Positions 24,523 to 29,692 of a stretch of DNA of 34,766 bases are shown here, one piece after another. The DNA comes from a virus. The stretch lies in IMG/VR virus record IMGVR_UViG_3300020596_000074, positions 1 through 34,766 of that record; one strand, given 5' to 3'. Within the stretch, counting starts at the first letter, position 1. Every line of letters starts with the position of its first letter. The notes below the pieces were generated by a model. The model was not told the origin of the DNA. It searched no databases and saw only the letters and a program-made list of their open reading frames with translations. Position numbers and translations under genes: made by a program.

Positions 24523-24550
24523 TGTGGGCAGGAATCTGCCCACCTGTGCA
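24523..24550 (+). repeat. attP-flanking direct repeat, left copy (candidate integrase arm site)
   Basis: A 28-bp sequence starting TGTGGGCAGG and ending GTGCA, 22 of 28 identical to the copy at 24693-24720. It also contains an internal inverted repeat (GTGGGCA and TGCCCAC, 24524-24543). The two copies flank the tRNA-like core, as arm-type integrase sites do. Confidence 0.45.
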
Positions 24551-24606
24551 TCAAAACGGATGTTTCTTGCGACATCCTGCTCTAGCGCAGGATGTGCCGA
24601 TACGAA

Positions 24607-24651
24607 CTCATAATCCGTTGGTGCCGGGTTCGACTCCCGGGGGGCCCACCA
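24607..24651 (+). other. attP core: 3' part of a tRNA-Met gene
   Basis: The sequence begins at an anticodon loop CTCATAA (CAU anticodon), continues with the variable region, a T arm with stem CCGGG/CCCGG around TTCGACT (24624-24640), a 3' acceptor strand GGGGCCC, discriminator A and CCA (24649-24651). The bases before 24607 do not pair as an anticodon stem and no D arm or 5' acceptor is present, so it is not a tRNA gene. It would restore the 3' end of a host tRNA-Met when the phage integrates. It lies nine bases from the integrase stop. Confidence 0.8.
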
Positions 24652-24659
24652 TAGGGAAA

Positions 24660-25691
24660 TCAGGCCTTGGCGCGGTTGTTTCGCCGGCTCAATGTGGGCA
24701 GGTTTTTGACCACTCGTGCAACGGCCTGTGGGTAGAGGTGAGCGTACCGCTGCGTGCTCTGGTGGCTCTTGTGCCCTAGTGCTGCACCGACCTCGGCGAG
24801 CGTCGCGCCCTGGCTGATGAGGAAGCTCGCGAACGAGTGCCGAAGGTCATGCAGCACCAGGTCAGGCCGATCAATGGCCACGCGAGCGAGCTCAAAGCGC
24901 GCGTAGTACGTTCTCCAGTGGAGACCGAAGGGTAACCACTTGAGATCGGCGCGGCATCCCGGGTGCAGCCAGACCATGCGCGGCGCTTTGTTCTTTGTGC
25001 TCGAGGAGGGCACCTTGAGCCACCAGTCAGCGCCGTCCTTGACGATATCCTCGGGCTGGCGTGGCAGCAGCTCCGAGACCCATCGCAATCCAGTGTAGAA
25101 GATCAGCCTCACCAGCGCGCGGGTTTGCTTGTCCGTGATCGCGCGGAGCAGCTCGGCCACCTGGTCGGGCTCGAGGTAGATCTCGCGCGCGTTGTCCACG
25201 GCCGGCATGACCATGCGCGCCGACCAGTCCTGGCTGCCGATCTGGTGGTGCTTCCAGGCGTATTTCACGGCCGCGCGCAGGTAAGCCAGCCGGTTACGGA
25301 TGGTGGCCGGCGTGAGCTTCTCATCGTCATCCTGGTGGCGCCGTGCGTCGGTCGCATACTCGCGGCAGATCGCCGGCAGGTCGCTCAGCGGTTTGCTTTC
25401 ATACCACTCAAGCAGCAGCGCGAGTGTCTGCGTCGTCTGCTTGTGGCGCTTCAGCGCCGGGACGCGGTGCTTGAGATACGCGGCTACCGCCGCATCGATC
25501 AGCGGCTCCGAGTCGTCGACACCAGCCGCACGGGCGAGGAGTCGGGAGTCCGTCTTGCGTGCGTAGTTCTCGGCTTGATCGCGACTCCAGCCTGCCGGAA
25601 GCAGTCGCGAAGCACGGACGAGGCGCCCGTCGAGGATGCGGCGGAGTCGGTAACGCCAACGTCGTAAACGTCGATCGAAGTGCGCCGGCAT
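24660..25691 (-). CDS. int: Tyrosine recombinase integrase
   Basis: A 343-residue site-specific recombinase. The N-terminus (RRWRYRLRRILDGRLVRASRLLPAGWSRDQAENYA) is an arm-binding type domain, followed by a core-binding SAM-like region (about 65-165). The catalytic set is complete: Arg203 in TGLRWVSE, Lys near 233-235, His281 and Arg284 in HDLRH, His307 in LGHKS, and nucleophile Tyr316 in QRYAHLY. It would join attP to the tRNA-Met attB. Its 5' end overlaps the excisionase-like gene by 193 bases in another frame. It is the last gene of the leftward operon, directly beside attP. Confidence 0.93.
   Translation of the reverse strand: MPAHFDRRLRRWRYRLRRILDGRLVRASRLLPAGWSRDQAENYARKTDSRLLARAAGVDDSEPLIDAAVAAYLKHRVPALKRHKQTTQTLALLLEWYESKPLSDLPAICREYATDARRHQDDDEKLTPATIRNRLAYLRAAVKYAWKHHQIGSQDWSARMVMPAVDNAREIYLEPDQVAELLRAITDKQTRALVRLIFYTGLRWVSELLPRQPEDIVKDGADWWLKVPSSSTKNKAPRMVWLHPGCRADLKWLPFGLHWRTYYARFELARVAIDRPDLVLHDLRHSFASFLISQGATLAEVGAALGHKSHQSTQRYAHLYPQAVARVVKNLPTLSRRNNRAKA
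24693..24720 (+). repeat. attP-flanking direct repeat, right copy
   Basis: Second copy of the 28-bp repeat of 24523-24550, lying inside the 3' end of the integrase gene. Together the two copies bracket the tRNA-like core at 84 and 42 bases. Confidence 0.45.
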
Positions 25692-25840
25692 TTGGTCACC
25701 AATTGGTCGATGTCTTCGGGGCGGAATCGGTGCATTCTAGGCCCGAGCACGACAACGGGCAGACGCCCCTGCCGGACGAAACCGCGCACGGCGCCCGTGC
25801 TGATGCCGAGGCGCTGCGCGACTTGTGCCGCTGTCAGCAT
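25499..25840 (-). CDS. Excisionase-like HTH protein
   Basis: A 113-residue protein. Residues 1-55 (LTAAQVAQRLGISTGAVRGF, then VRQGRLPVVVLGPRMHRFRPEDIDQLV) form a MerR/excisionase-type winged helix-turn-helix. The tail is basic and Ser/Arg-rich. It overlaps the integrase 5' end by 193 bases, a layout seen in other phages with this int type. It would bend attP DNA and favour excision. Its ATG overlaps the stop of a tiny upstream frame (ATGCTGA), so translation may be coupled. The C-terminal extent is less certain than the HTH part. Confidence 0.75.
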   Translation of the reverse strand: MLTAAQVAQRLGISTGAVRGFVRQGRLPVVVLGPRMHRFRPEDIDQLVTKCRRTSIDVYDVGVTDSAASSTGASSVLRDCFRQAGVAIKPRTTHARRTPDSSPVRLVSTTRSR

Positions 25841-25878
25841 TTAACGTGGCGCTGCCATCTCGACCGCGCGCCCCTCAT
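25834..25878 (-). CDS. Possible 14-residue leader frame before the excisionase
   Basis: ATG 25878 follows a strong GAGGAGG site and reads MRGARSRWQRHVKC before TGA, which overlaps the excisionase ATG. The excisionase itself has no clear ribosome site, so this short frame could load ribosomes for it. The leader motif is shared with other genes of this operon. Whether the peptide matters is unknown. Confidence 0.3.
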   Translation of the reverse strand: MRGARSRWQRHVKC

Positions 25879-25889
25879 GTCATTCCTCC

Positions 25890-26144
25890 TCATAGCAGCC
25901 GTATCTGCCCGGCCGCTTCCAGCTCGGCGGCGCTCGGCAGGCGTGGCGGATCATTGCGATGCGCAGAACAGCAGTCCATTGCTTCTTCTTCGCTGATAAA
26001 TTCGTCGGCGCAATCCGGACATGTCCAGATTATTTGAATGTCAGGCTCGGCGTCGTTGCATTCCCGCCAGCACGCTGCTGCATCGCAGCGGTCAGCGTGA
26101 ACGGTTGCGCAAATCTCACAGCGGAACCGCTGTTGGTTGCTCAT
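25890..26144 (-). CDS. Cys-rich zinc-finger-like protein
   Basis: An 84-residue protein with two probable metal-binding pairs: FRCEICATVHADRCDAAACWREC and IIWTCPDCADEFISEEEAMDCC, then a polar tail. The Cys spacing suggests zinc binding. The N-terminal half is paralogous to the 49-residue protein at 23061-23210. Its ATG overlaps the stop of the pentapeptide gene as ATGA. Small proteins of this kind are common in phage early operons; function unknown. Confidence 0.65.
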   Translation of the reverse strand: MSNQQRFRCEICATVHADRCDAAACWRECNDAEPDIQIIWTCPDCADEFISEEEAMDCCSAHRNDPPRLPSAAELEAAGQIRLL

Positions 26145-26767
26145 GCTGCCTCCAGCTTTGTTGGTGCTACCAAGGGCCATTCGAGAATTGCCGCAACAGC
26201 CTCGGCATAGTCGAGCGCCGCCACCACTACGCGCCGGTCGTCTTTGCCTGCCCAATAAGCCCTGGCCTCGGGCAGCCGAAATTCGCGACAGCCGACGCGA
26301 ATCGACAGCCAGCCATCGCGCAGCCAAGCGTGGGCGTGCCAACCGTTCGGCGTTCCCATATGGATAATCCCTTTCGCGCCACAAAGATCCGCGCCATCGA
26401 AGTCCGCGCCACGGAGGTCCGCGTCACGGAGATCCGCCCCTTCGAGGTTCGCGCCACGAAAATTCGCGACTCCGAGGCTCGCGCCACGAAGGTTCGCGCC
26501 TTCGAGGTTCGCGTCGCGGAGGTTCACGCCTTCGAGGTTCGCGCCACGAAGGTTCGCGCCTTCGAGGTTCGCGTCGCCGAAGTTCGCGCCTTCGCAATTC
26601 GCGCCACGAAGGTTTGCGCCTTCGAGGTTCGCGCCTTCGAGGAACGCGCCACGGAGGTTCACGGACCTCCTAACCGCCTCCTGCACGCACAACCCCAGCC
26701 ATGCCGTTTCGAGGCTGAACAGAACCTCGTCGGAGTATCGGTGCCGGATTTCGAACAGCGAGGTCAC
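26141..26767 (-). CDS. Pentapeptide-repeat protein
   Basis: A 208-residue protein from GTG 26767 (GGAGG upstream). Residues about 36-130 are some 19 pentapeptides of the A(N/D)LxG type, which fold into a right-handed four-sided helix. A C-terminal domain follows (WHAHAWLRDGWLSIRVGCREFRLPEARAYWAG, then ALDYAEAVAAILEW). Some pentapeptide proteins mimic DNA and act on gyrase; others are scaffolds. Here it lies in the PL operon, so it would be made early or at low level in lysogens. The DNA of the repeat region shows a recent 60-bp duplication. Role not known. Confidence 0.85.
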   Translation of the reverse strand: MTSLFEIRHRYSDEVLFSLETAWLGLCVQEAVRRSVNLRGAFLEGANLEGANLRGANCEGANFGDANLEGANLRGANLEGVNLRDANLEGANLRGASLGVANFRGANLEGADLRDADLRGADFDGADLCGAKGIIHMGTPNGWHAHAWLRDGWLSIRVGCREFRLPEARAYWAGKDDRRVVVAALDYAEAVAAILEWPLVAPTKLEAA

Positions 26768-26768
26768 G

Positions 26769-26990
26769 TCATTCCTCCAGTTCGGCGACGCCCGCCAGCC
26801 GCGGCTTCAACGGAGACCCGCAAAAAACGCAGAACGAAAAATCATTGTCGGTCGGCGTGCCTCCGTCGCTAATCGAGAATGCGTGACCGCAGGCGGTTTC
26901 CCAATAATCTTCATCTTCGTCGTCTTGCGACCACGTACATTTCGCCTCCAGTTCGGCGACGCCCGCCAGCCGCTTCTCGGGCCGGCTCAT
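26769..26990 (-). CDS. Small zinc-ribbon-like protein with duplicated ends
   Basis: A 73-residue protein from ATG 26990. It has CTWSQDDEDEDYWETACGHAF and FCVFCGSPL, the layout of a small phage zinc ribbon (C...CGH...C..CG). The peptide RLAGVAELE occurs near both ends because a 29-bp DNA repeat lies at 26774-26802 and 26945-26973, 171 bases (57 codons) apart. The overall type resembles restriction-alleviation-like small proteins, but that role is not shown. GGAGG precedes the start. Confidence 0.65.
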   Translation of the reverse strand: MSRPEKRLAGVAELEAKCTWSQDDEDEDYWETACGHAFSISDGGTPTDNDFSFCVFCGSPLKPRLAGVAELEE

Positions 26991-27214
26991 GTCATTCCTC
27001 CGGTTCGGAGGCGCTGTGACGGCGTGGTAGCGCGAGGAAACCGATCGAGTTCGATCGCAAGGCCGCGCTTGAATATGCGGCTCAGCTGGATGCGCTTGTG
27101 CGCGTCAGCGTTGATGTGCACGCGGTTGGCCGCGAGTTCGGCGGTCCCGGCGGTGTACACGTGAATGAAATCATCGAGGTCGGTTTCGTCTATTTCAACT
27201 GTGATAGAGATCAT
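26987..27214 (-). CDS. Hypothetical small acidic/basic protein
   Basis: A 75-residue protein from ATG 27214, with GGAG about nine bases ahead. MISITVEIDETDLDDFIHVYTAGTAELAANRVHINADAHKRI is strand-helix-strand, then a basic IFKRGLAIELDRFPRA segment. Its start codon and ribosome site belong to the left copy of the 256-bp repeat (27209-27464). The stop overlaps the next start by four bases. No family recognised. Confidence 0.55.
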   Translation of the reverse strand: MISITVEIDETDLDDFIHVYTAGTAELAANRVHINADAHKRIQLSRIFKRGLAIELDRFPRATTPSQRLRTGGMT

Positions 27215-27464
27215 GCAATTATCTCCAATGATGTGACCGGCGAAACACGCTCATGCGCGCCAACGCGGGTCGAGACCCCAGTGAGTCCAGGCGTTGAACG
27301 CCCACACGACGGTGTACGCGCACGAGAGCGCGAACATGCCCCACTGCGCTTCCGTCGCGGTGGTGTACAACCACAGCGGCTGCCCCAAGAGGCCGAACCA
27401 GCAGGCGAAGCGCTGCCGTTCCTCGCGGCGGTCCAGGGCGAGGGTGATGGCGATGAGTCCGGTG
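27209..27464. repeat. 256-bp direct repeat, left copy
   Basis: Identical to 27848-28103 except at one position (C at 27310, A at 27949). On the minus strand it carries the 3' part of a membrane-protein gene, the intergenic leader with ribosome site, and the ATGATC start of the following gene. The copies are offset by 639 bases and flank a 383-bp unique segment. Confidence 0.93.
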
Positions 27465-27466
27465 CC
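27251..27466 (-). pseudogene. 5'-truncated copy of the membrane-protein gene
   Basis: Reads in frame from GGC ACC GGA CTC onward as the C-terminal 70 residues of the intact protein at 27890-28141 (TGLIAITLALDRREERQRF to WGLDPRWRA). The first 14 codons and the start are missing. The stop TAG of the upstream gene lies directly before it in the same frame, so only readthrough would express it. It is a by-product of the 256-bp duplication. Confidence 0.85.
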
Positions 27467-27826
27467 CTATCTCAACAATTCCCAGTGGTCGTGGGTGAAA
27501 CCTCCGCCCCTAACTTCTCCCTCTACCGCCGGGGACGCGACACTGACGGGGCAGAAGTAGCTCAAGCGTTGCGCGCCCCACTTCCCCTCATTCAGTTCGT
27601 CGATGCGTCTGACGAGATGTACCGCCACGTGGGCGGGCATCACGCCCGTGATCACGTAGCAGTGGTTTGTCTGCGCTGCGTCGCAGACCTGCTGGGCGGC
27701 GGATTTGCCGTCGTTCAAGAACGTCATGTTGATGGTTATTACATCGGCGTCGTTGCCAACGAGGGAGAACAAATCTGCTTGCTGCGCCGGCGTCATGCCG
27801 TGCCGGCTAAGCCAAAGGATATTCAT
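27467..27826 (-). CDS. Hypothetical protein on the inserted segment
   Basis: A 119-residue protein. ATG 27826 has AAAGGA ahead and gives MNILWLSRHGMTPAQQADLF; a second possible start, ATG 27853, lies in the right copy of the 256-bp repeat and would add nine residues using the duplicated ribosome site. The product alternates strands and helices (DADVITINMTFLNDGKSAAQQVCDAAQ, HCYVITGVMPAHVAVHLVRRIDEL), like a small Rossmann-type fold. The WLSRH start is familiar from other phage and plasmid proteins, without known role. It is the cargo between the repeats. Confidence 0.6.
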   Translation of the reverse strand: MNILWLSRHGMTPAQQADLFSLVGNDADVITINMTFLNDGKSAAQQVCDAAQTNHCYVITGVMPAHVAVHLVRRIDELNEGKWGAQRLSYFCPVSVASPAVEGEVRGGGFTHDHWELLR

Positions 27827-27847
27827 AACGCGAGTTCCTTTCGTTGG

Positions 27848-28103
27848 GATCATGCAATTATCTCCAATGATGTGACCGGCGAAACACGCTCATGCGCGCC
27901 AACGCGGGTCGAGACCCCAGTGAGTCCAGGCGTTGAACGCCCACACGAAGGTGTACGCGCACGAGAGCGCGAACATGCCCCACTGCGCTTCCGTCGCGGT
28001 GGTGTACAACCACAGCGGCTGCCCCAAGAGGCCGAACCAGCAGGCGAAGCGCTGCCGTTCCTCGCGGCGGTCCAGGGCGAGGGTGATGGCGATGAGTCCG
28101 GTG
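27848..28103. repeat. 256-bp direct repeat, right copy
   Basis: Right copy of the 27209-27464 repeat with one mismatch. It covers most of the intact membrane-protein gene and its downstream leader. Since the full gene lies here, this is probably the parental copy. Confidence 0.93.
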
Positions 28104-28141
28104 ACGGCGATGCCAATCTGGAGAATCAGTTCATGGATCAT
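27890..28141 (-). CDS. Small phage membrane protein
   Basis: An 83-residue protein with hydrophobic segments LILQIGIAVTGLIAITLAL, FACWFGLLGQPLWLYTTA and WGMFALSCAYTFVWAFNAW, probably three spans, and a short DRREERQR loop. This pattern (FGLxGQPxW and WGxFxL) recurs in phage early-region membrane proteins of unknown role. It overlaps the preceding gene by four bases (ATGA). Its 3' three-quarters were duplicated leftward. Confidence 0.7.
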   Translation of the reverse strand: MIHELILQIGIAVTGLIAITLALDRREERQRFACWFGLLGQPLWLYTTATEAQWGMFALSCAYTFVWAFNAWTHWGLDPRWRA

Positions 28142-28515
28142 GACAAGCCTTTTCGCGCCGACGATTGGCGCTCGATCCGCTGAATCTGGCTGATGTCGCG
28201 CGCGGCGTCCTTGAGCGGCTGGCAGTTCCACTGCTCGTCGAGAAACGCTGCGGTCCAGGAGTCGCCATTCGCGGCCACAGCGCGGCGGATGCTGCCAACG
28301 GGGAAGCGCCGGGGGTCGATCCGGTGAGTCTCCTCGTCCTGGTGGTACTGCTCGAGGTATGTGATGAGGTCCTTGGTGGAATCACGCTCGGGCCAGCGGG
28401 CCCGTGCTTCTGGGATCACGTCGACGATTGAACGGATGTACCCCGCGCGGTAGTGGGCGAGGACGTCGGGCGGGAGGGGGTACGCCTGCGTCCCGCGAAC
28501 CATTTGCTTGCTCAT
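28138..28515 (-). CDS. Hypothetical protein, first gene of the PL operon
   Basis: A 125-residue protein from ATG 28515 with GGGAGGG upstream. It is polar and helical (PPDVLAHYRAGYIRSIVDVIPEARARWPERDSTKDLITYLEQYHQDEETHRI) and rich in Arg, Asp and Gln. No family recognised. Being first behind PL, it would be among the earliest proteins made; in lambda-like phages this place often holds N or host-takeover proteins, but nothing in the sequence shows an N-type RNA-binding arm. Confidence 0.6.
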   Translation of the reverse strand: MSKQMVRGTQAYPLPPDVLAHYRAGYIRSIVDVIPEARARWPERDSTKDLITYLEQYHQDEETHRIDPRRFPVGSIRRAVAANGDSWTAAFLDEQWNCQPLKDAARDISQIQRIERQSSARKGLS

Positions 28516-28528
28516 CGTCTCGCCCTCC

Positions 28529-28567
28529 CGCCCCCGCCGCCTCCGGTGGAGGCTCGGCGCGGGGGCG
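28529..28567 (-). other. Strong nested hairpin in the PL leader
   Basis: CGCCCCCG (28529-28536) pairs with CGGGGGCG (28560-28567), and inside it GCCTCC (28539-28544) pairs with GGAGGC (28548-28553). It lies between the predicted PL start (about 28572) and the first gene. No T-run follows, so it is not a simple terminator. Its place at the very 5' end of the transcript recalls HK022-type antitermination RNA, as a speculation. Confidence 0.55.
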
Positions 28568-28578
28568 TCGATGAGCGA

Positions 28579-28607
28579 AAACTAGCAAACCGCTATTCTT
28601 ATGTCAA
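28579..28607 (-). promoter_or_regulatory. Leftward early promoter PL
   Basis: On the minus strand TTGACA (28607-28602) is a perfect -35 box, followed after 17 bases by TAGTTT (28584-28579) as -10. Operators at 28582-28596 and 28607-28621 overlap both boxes. It drives the operon from 28515 down to int. Confidence 0.7.
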
Positions 28608-28621
28608 TAGCAAGATGCTAT
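28582..28621. promoter_or_regulatory. Operators OL1 and OL2
   Basis: Two 15-bp sites: CTAGCAAACCGCTAT (28582-28596) and ATAGCAAGATGCTAT (28607-28621), the second a perfect palindrome around three central bases. Their centres are 25 bp apart. The same motif occurs three times near 29617-29682. They should bind the repressor and Cro. Confidence 0.8.
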
Positions 28622-28633
28622 ATCTTTGTTTGG

Positions 28634-28756
28634 ATGATGTATCCGGAGAAATGGCGCGCCCTGCAGCAATTCTTAGACACCGCCCGGAACCGGCCGAAAC
28701 TGCTGGAAATCGTCAGCGCGCTGATGTCGCGGTCCGCTGGGGTGACGATCGAGTGA
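28634..28756 (+). CDS. Possible 40-residue protein divergent from PL
   Basis: A small frame on the plus strand between the OL operators and the converging gene at 28770. It reads MMYPEKWRALQQFLDTARNR and continues with a helix (PKLLEIVSALMSRS). TATATC at 28619-28624 could serve as a -10 about ten bases upstream, but there is no clear -35 or ribosome site. Coding is plausible from its amphipathic content, but unproven. Confidence 0.35.
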   Translation: MMYPEKWRALQQFLDTARNRPKLLEIVSALMSRSAGVTIE

Positions 28757-28769
28757 CGGAATGAGGCGG

Positions 28770-29111
28770 CTACTTGAACAGCCCGGCCACTGTCCTACCG
28801 ACTTGCTCCGCGGTCGTTGGCGGCGGCGGTTCTGAGGTGAGATCGTATCTGCAGTGTATGCAGATTTTCGCCTCCCGGCGCACCGTCTCCGCACATTGAG
28901 GGCATACGCGATAGTCCCGTGAGCCGCGGTCGCGCGCCGGTTCCCGTTGCAGGGCATCCCCGCTCGAGGACAGCAGCACCACGATCAGCCCGATCAAGGG
29001 CGAGAGCACCAGCGCGATGAAGGCGAACCCCATGAATGAACGGCCACGCGCGGCCGCGATCGCGCCGACAGCGACCGTGAGAATGAGCCACCACACCATG
29101 ATCTCAGCCAT
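28770..29111 (-). CDS. Membrane protein with C-terminal zinc ribbon
   Basis: A 113-residue protein from ATG 29111 (GGAAGAGAG upstream). Two membrane spans (EIMVWWLILTVAVGAIAAA and FMGFAFIALVLSPLIGLIVVLL) are followed by a charged linker and a zinc ribbon VCPQCAETVRREAKICIHC. The frame is open further upstream but that part is inside the repressor gene. It is 25 bases downstream of the repressor and on its strand, so it should be expressed in the lysogen. A role in superinfection exclusion is an inference from this context. Confidence 0.7.
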   Translation of the reverse strand: MAEIMVWWLILTVAVGAIAAARGRSFMGFAFIALVLSPLIGLIVVLLSSSGDALQREPARDRGSRDYRVCPQCAETVRREAKICIHCRYDLTSEPPPPTTAEQVGRTVAGLFK

Positions 29112-29136
29112 CTTTTCTCTCTTCCGGGGTTTCTGT

Positions 29137-29604
29137 TCACGGGGTCTCCATCCGTGTTCGAGCACGAGCAGGGGAGGCCGGTTCCGGTGCGGCCGCTGAT
29201 GCGGTGACATCCGTGACGCGCAGTTCGCGCAAGACGGTTTCGTTCGCGCGAACTGCTGCCTGCAGCTCGGCAATGAAGCCGCGGCGCTGCTCCTGCGTGA
29301 GTCGCTCGAACAAAAGTAGCAACTGCCGCTTTTCGGCGGTGCCACCATAATATGCGCGCGGCTCCTCAATGGACAAAGGCAAGTCCGGCGTGGCGTCATC
29401 GTGGACGTTGTCCATCCATCCGAGGCCAAGGGCCAGATGGGTTTCAATGCGCCGCGCGACAGGGTCGCCCATCTCCCGGTTGCCGGTGTTGAGCTGACTG
29501 ACGTGAGCGACCGACAAAGCCGCCTTGTCCGCGAGCGCCCTCTGCGTGCGGAAACGCTTGATGAGCGCTTTGAGATTGCGCCGGCGAATGGCCTTGCTGT
29601 CCAT
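29137..29604 (-). CDS. CI-type repressor, short form without protease domain
   Basis: A 155-residue protein from ATG 29604; 20 more codons are open upstream but lie in the operator region. An HTH domain (NLKALIKRFRTQRALADKAALSVAHVSQLNTG, then REMGDPVARRIETHLALGLGWMD) occupies residues 10-65 and matches Cro/CI-type repressors. The rest (EKRQLLLLFERLTQEQRRGFIAEL) is helical and could dimerise. No S24/LexA-like cleavage site or Ser-Lys dyad is seen, so RecA-mediated self-cleavage is unlikely. It should bind the five 15-bp operators. It has little or no ribosome site, so it may be translated from a very short leader. Confidence 0.78.
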   Translation of the reverse strand: MDSKAIRRRNLKALIKRFRTQRALADKAALSVAHVSQLNTGNREMGDPVARRIETHLALGLGWMDNVHDDATPDLPLSIEEPRAYYGGTAEKRQLLLLFERLTQEQRRGFIAELQAAVRANETVLRELRVTDVTASAAAPEPASPARARTRMETP

Positions 29605-29616
29605 GTGCTTTGGACG

Positions 29617-29682
29617 ATAGCGAGTTGCTACTGACCCCGCGATGAGCACGTTGCTATTGACCATTCGTTAGCATGTTGCTAT
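29617..29682. promoter_or_regulatory. Operators OR1 to OR3
   Basis: Three 15-bp sites: ATAGCGAGTTGCTAC (29617-29631), TGAGCACGTTGCTAT (29643-29657) and TTAGCATGTTGCTAT (29668-29682). Centres are 26 and 25 bp apart. They fit the same consensus TAGCANNNTGCTA as the two OL sites. The rightmost overlaps the PR spacer and -10; the leftmost is next to the repressor start. Confidence 0.82.
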
Positions 29683-29685
29683 TTT
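29657..29685 (+). promoter_or_regulatory. Rightward early promoter PR
   Basis: TTGACC (29657-29662), 17 bases, then TATTTT (29680-29685). The expected start site is about 29692, one base before the Cro-like ATG at 29693, so the cro message may be leaderless. Two OR sites overlap it. Confidence 0.68.
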
Positions 29686-29692
29686 GCGCTCC

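Noticed and set aside
24572-24595. Terminator at the perfect 9-bp hairpin ACATCCTGC / GCAGGATGT
   Set aside because: No T-run on either side. It may be part of the attP architecture, but there is no evidence for termination.
24572-24651. Complete tRNA gene
   Set aside because: Only the part from the anticodon loop to CCA is present. The anticodon stem 5' side, D arm and 5' acceptor strand are missing, so it is an attP core.
26390-26660. CRISPR-like array of short repeats
   Set aside because: The 15- to 30-base periodicity encodes pentapeptides in frame; no constant repeat with unique spacers and no cas genes.
26021-26872. Plus-strand frame of 283 codons with repeated RATKVRAFEVR peptides
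   Set aside because: It is the antisense reading of the pentapeptide-repeat gene; the repetition comes from that gene's DNA repeats.
27209-28103. Insertion sequence or transposon between the 256-bp repeats
   Set aside because: No transposase, no terminal inverted repeats, and the repeats cover parts of ordinary genes; a duplication-insertion by recombination explains it better.
27098-28183. Plus-strand frame of 361 codons with duplicated segments
   Set aside because: Antisense to four leftward genes with proper ribosome sites and overlaps; its duplicated parts are the 256-bp repeat.
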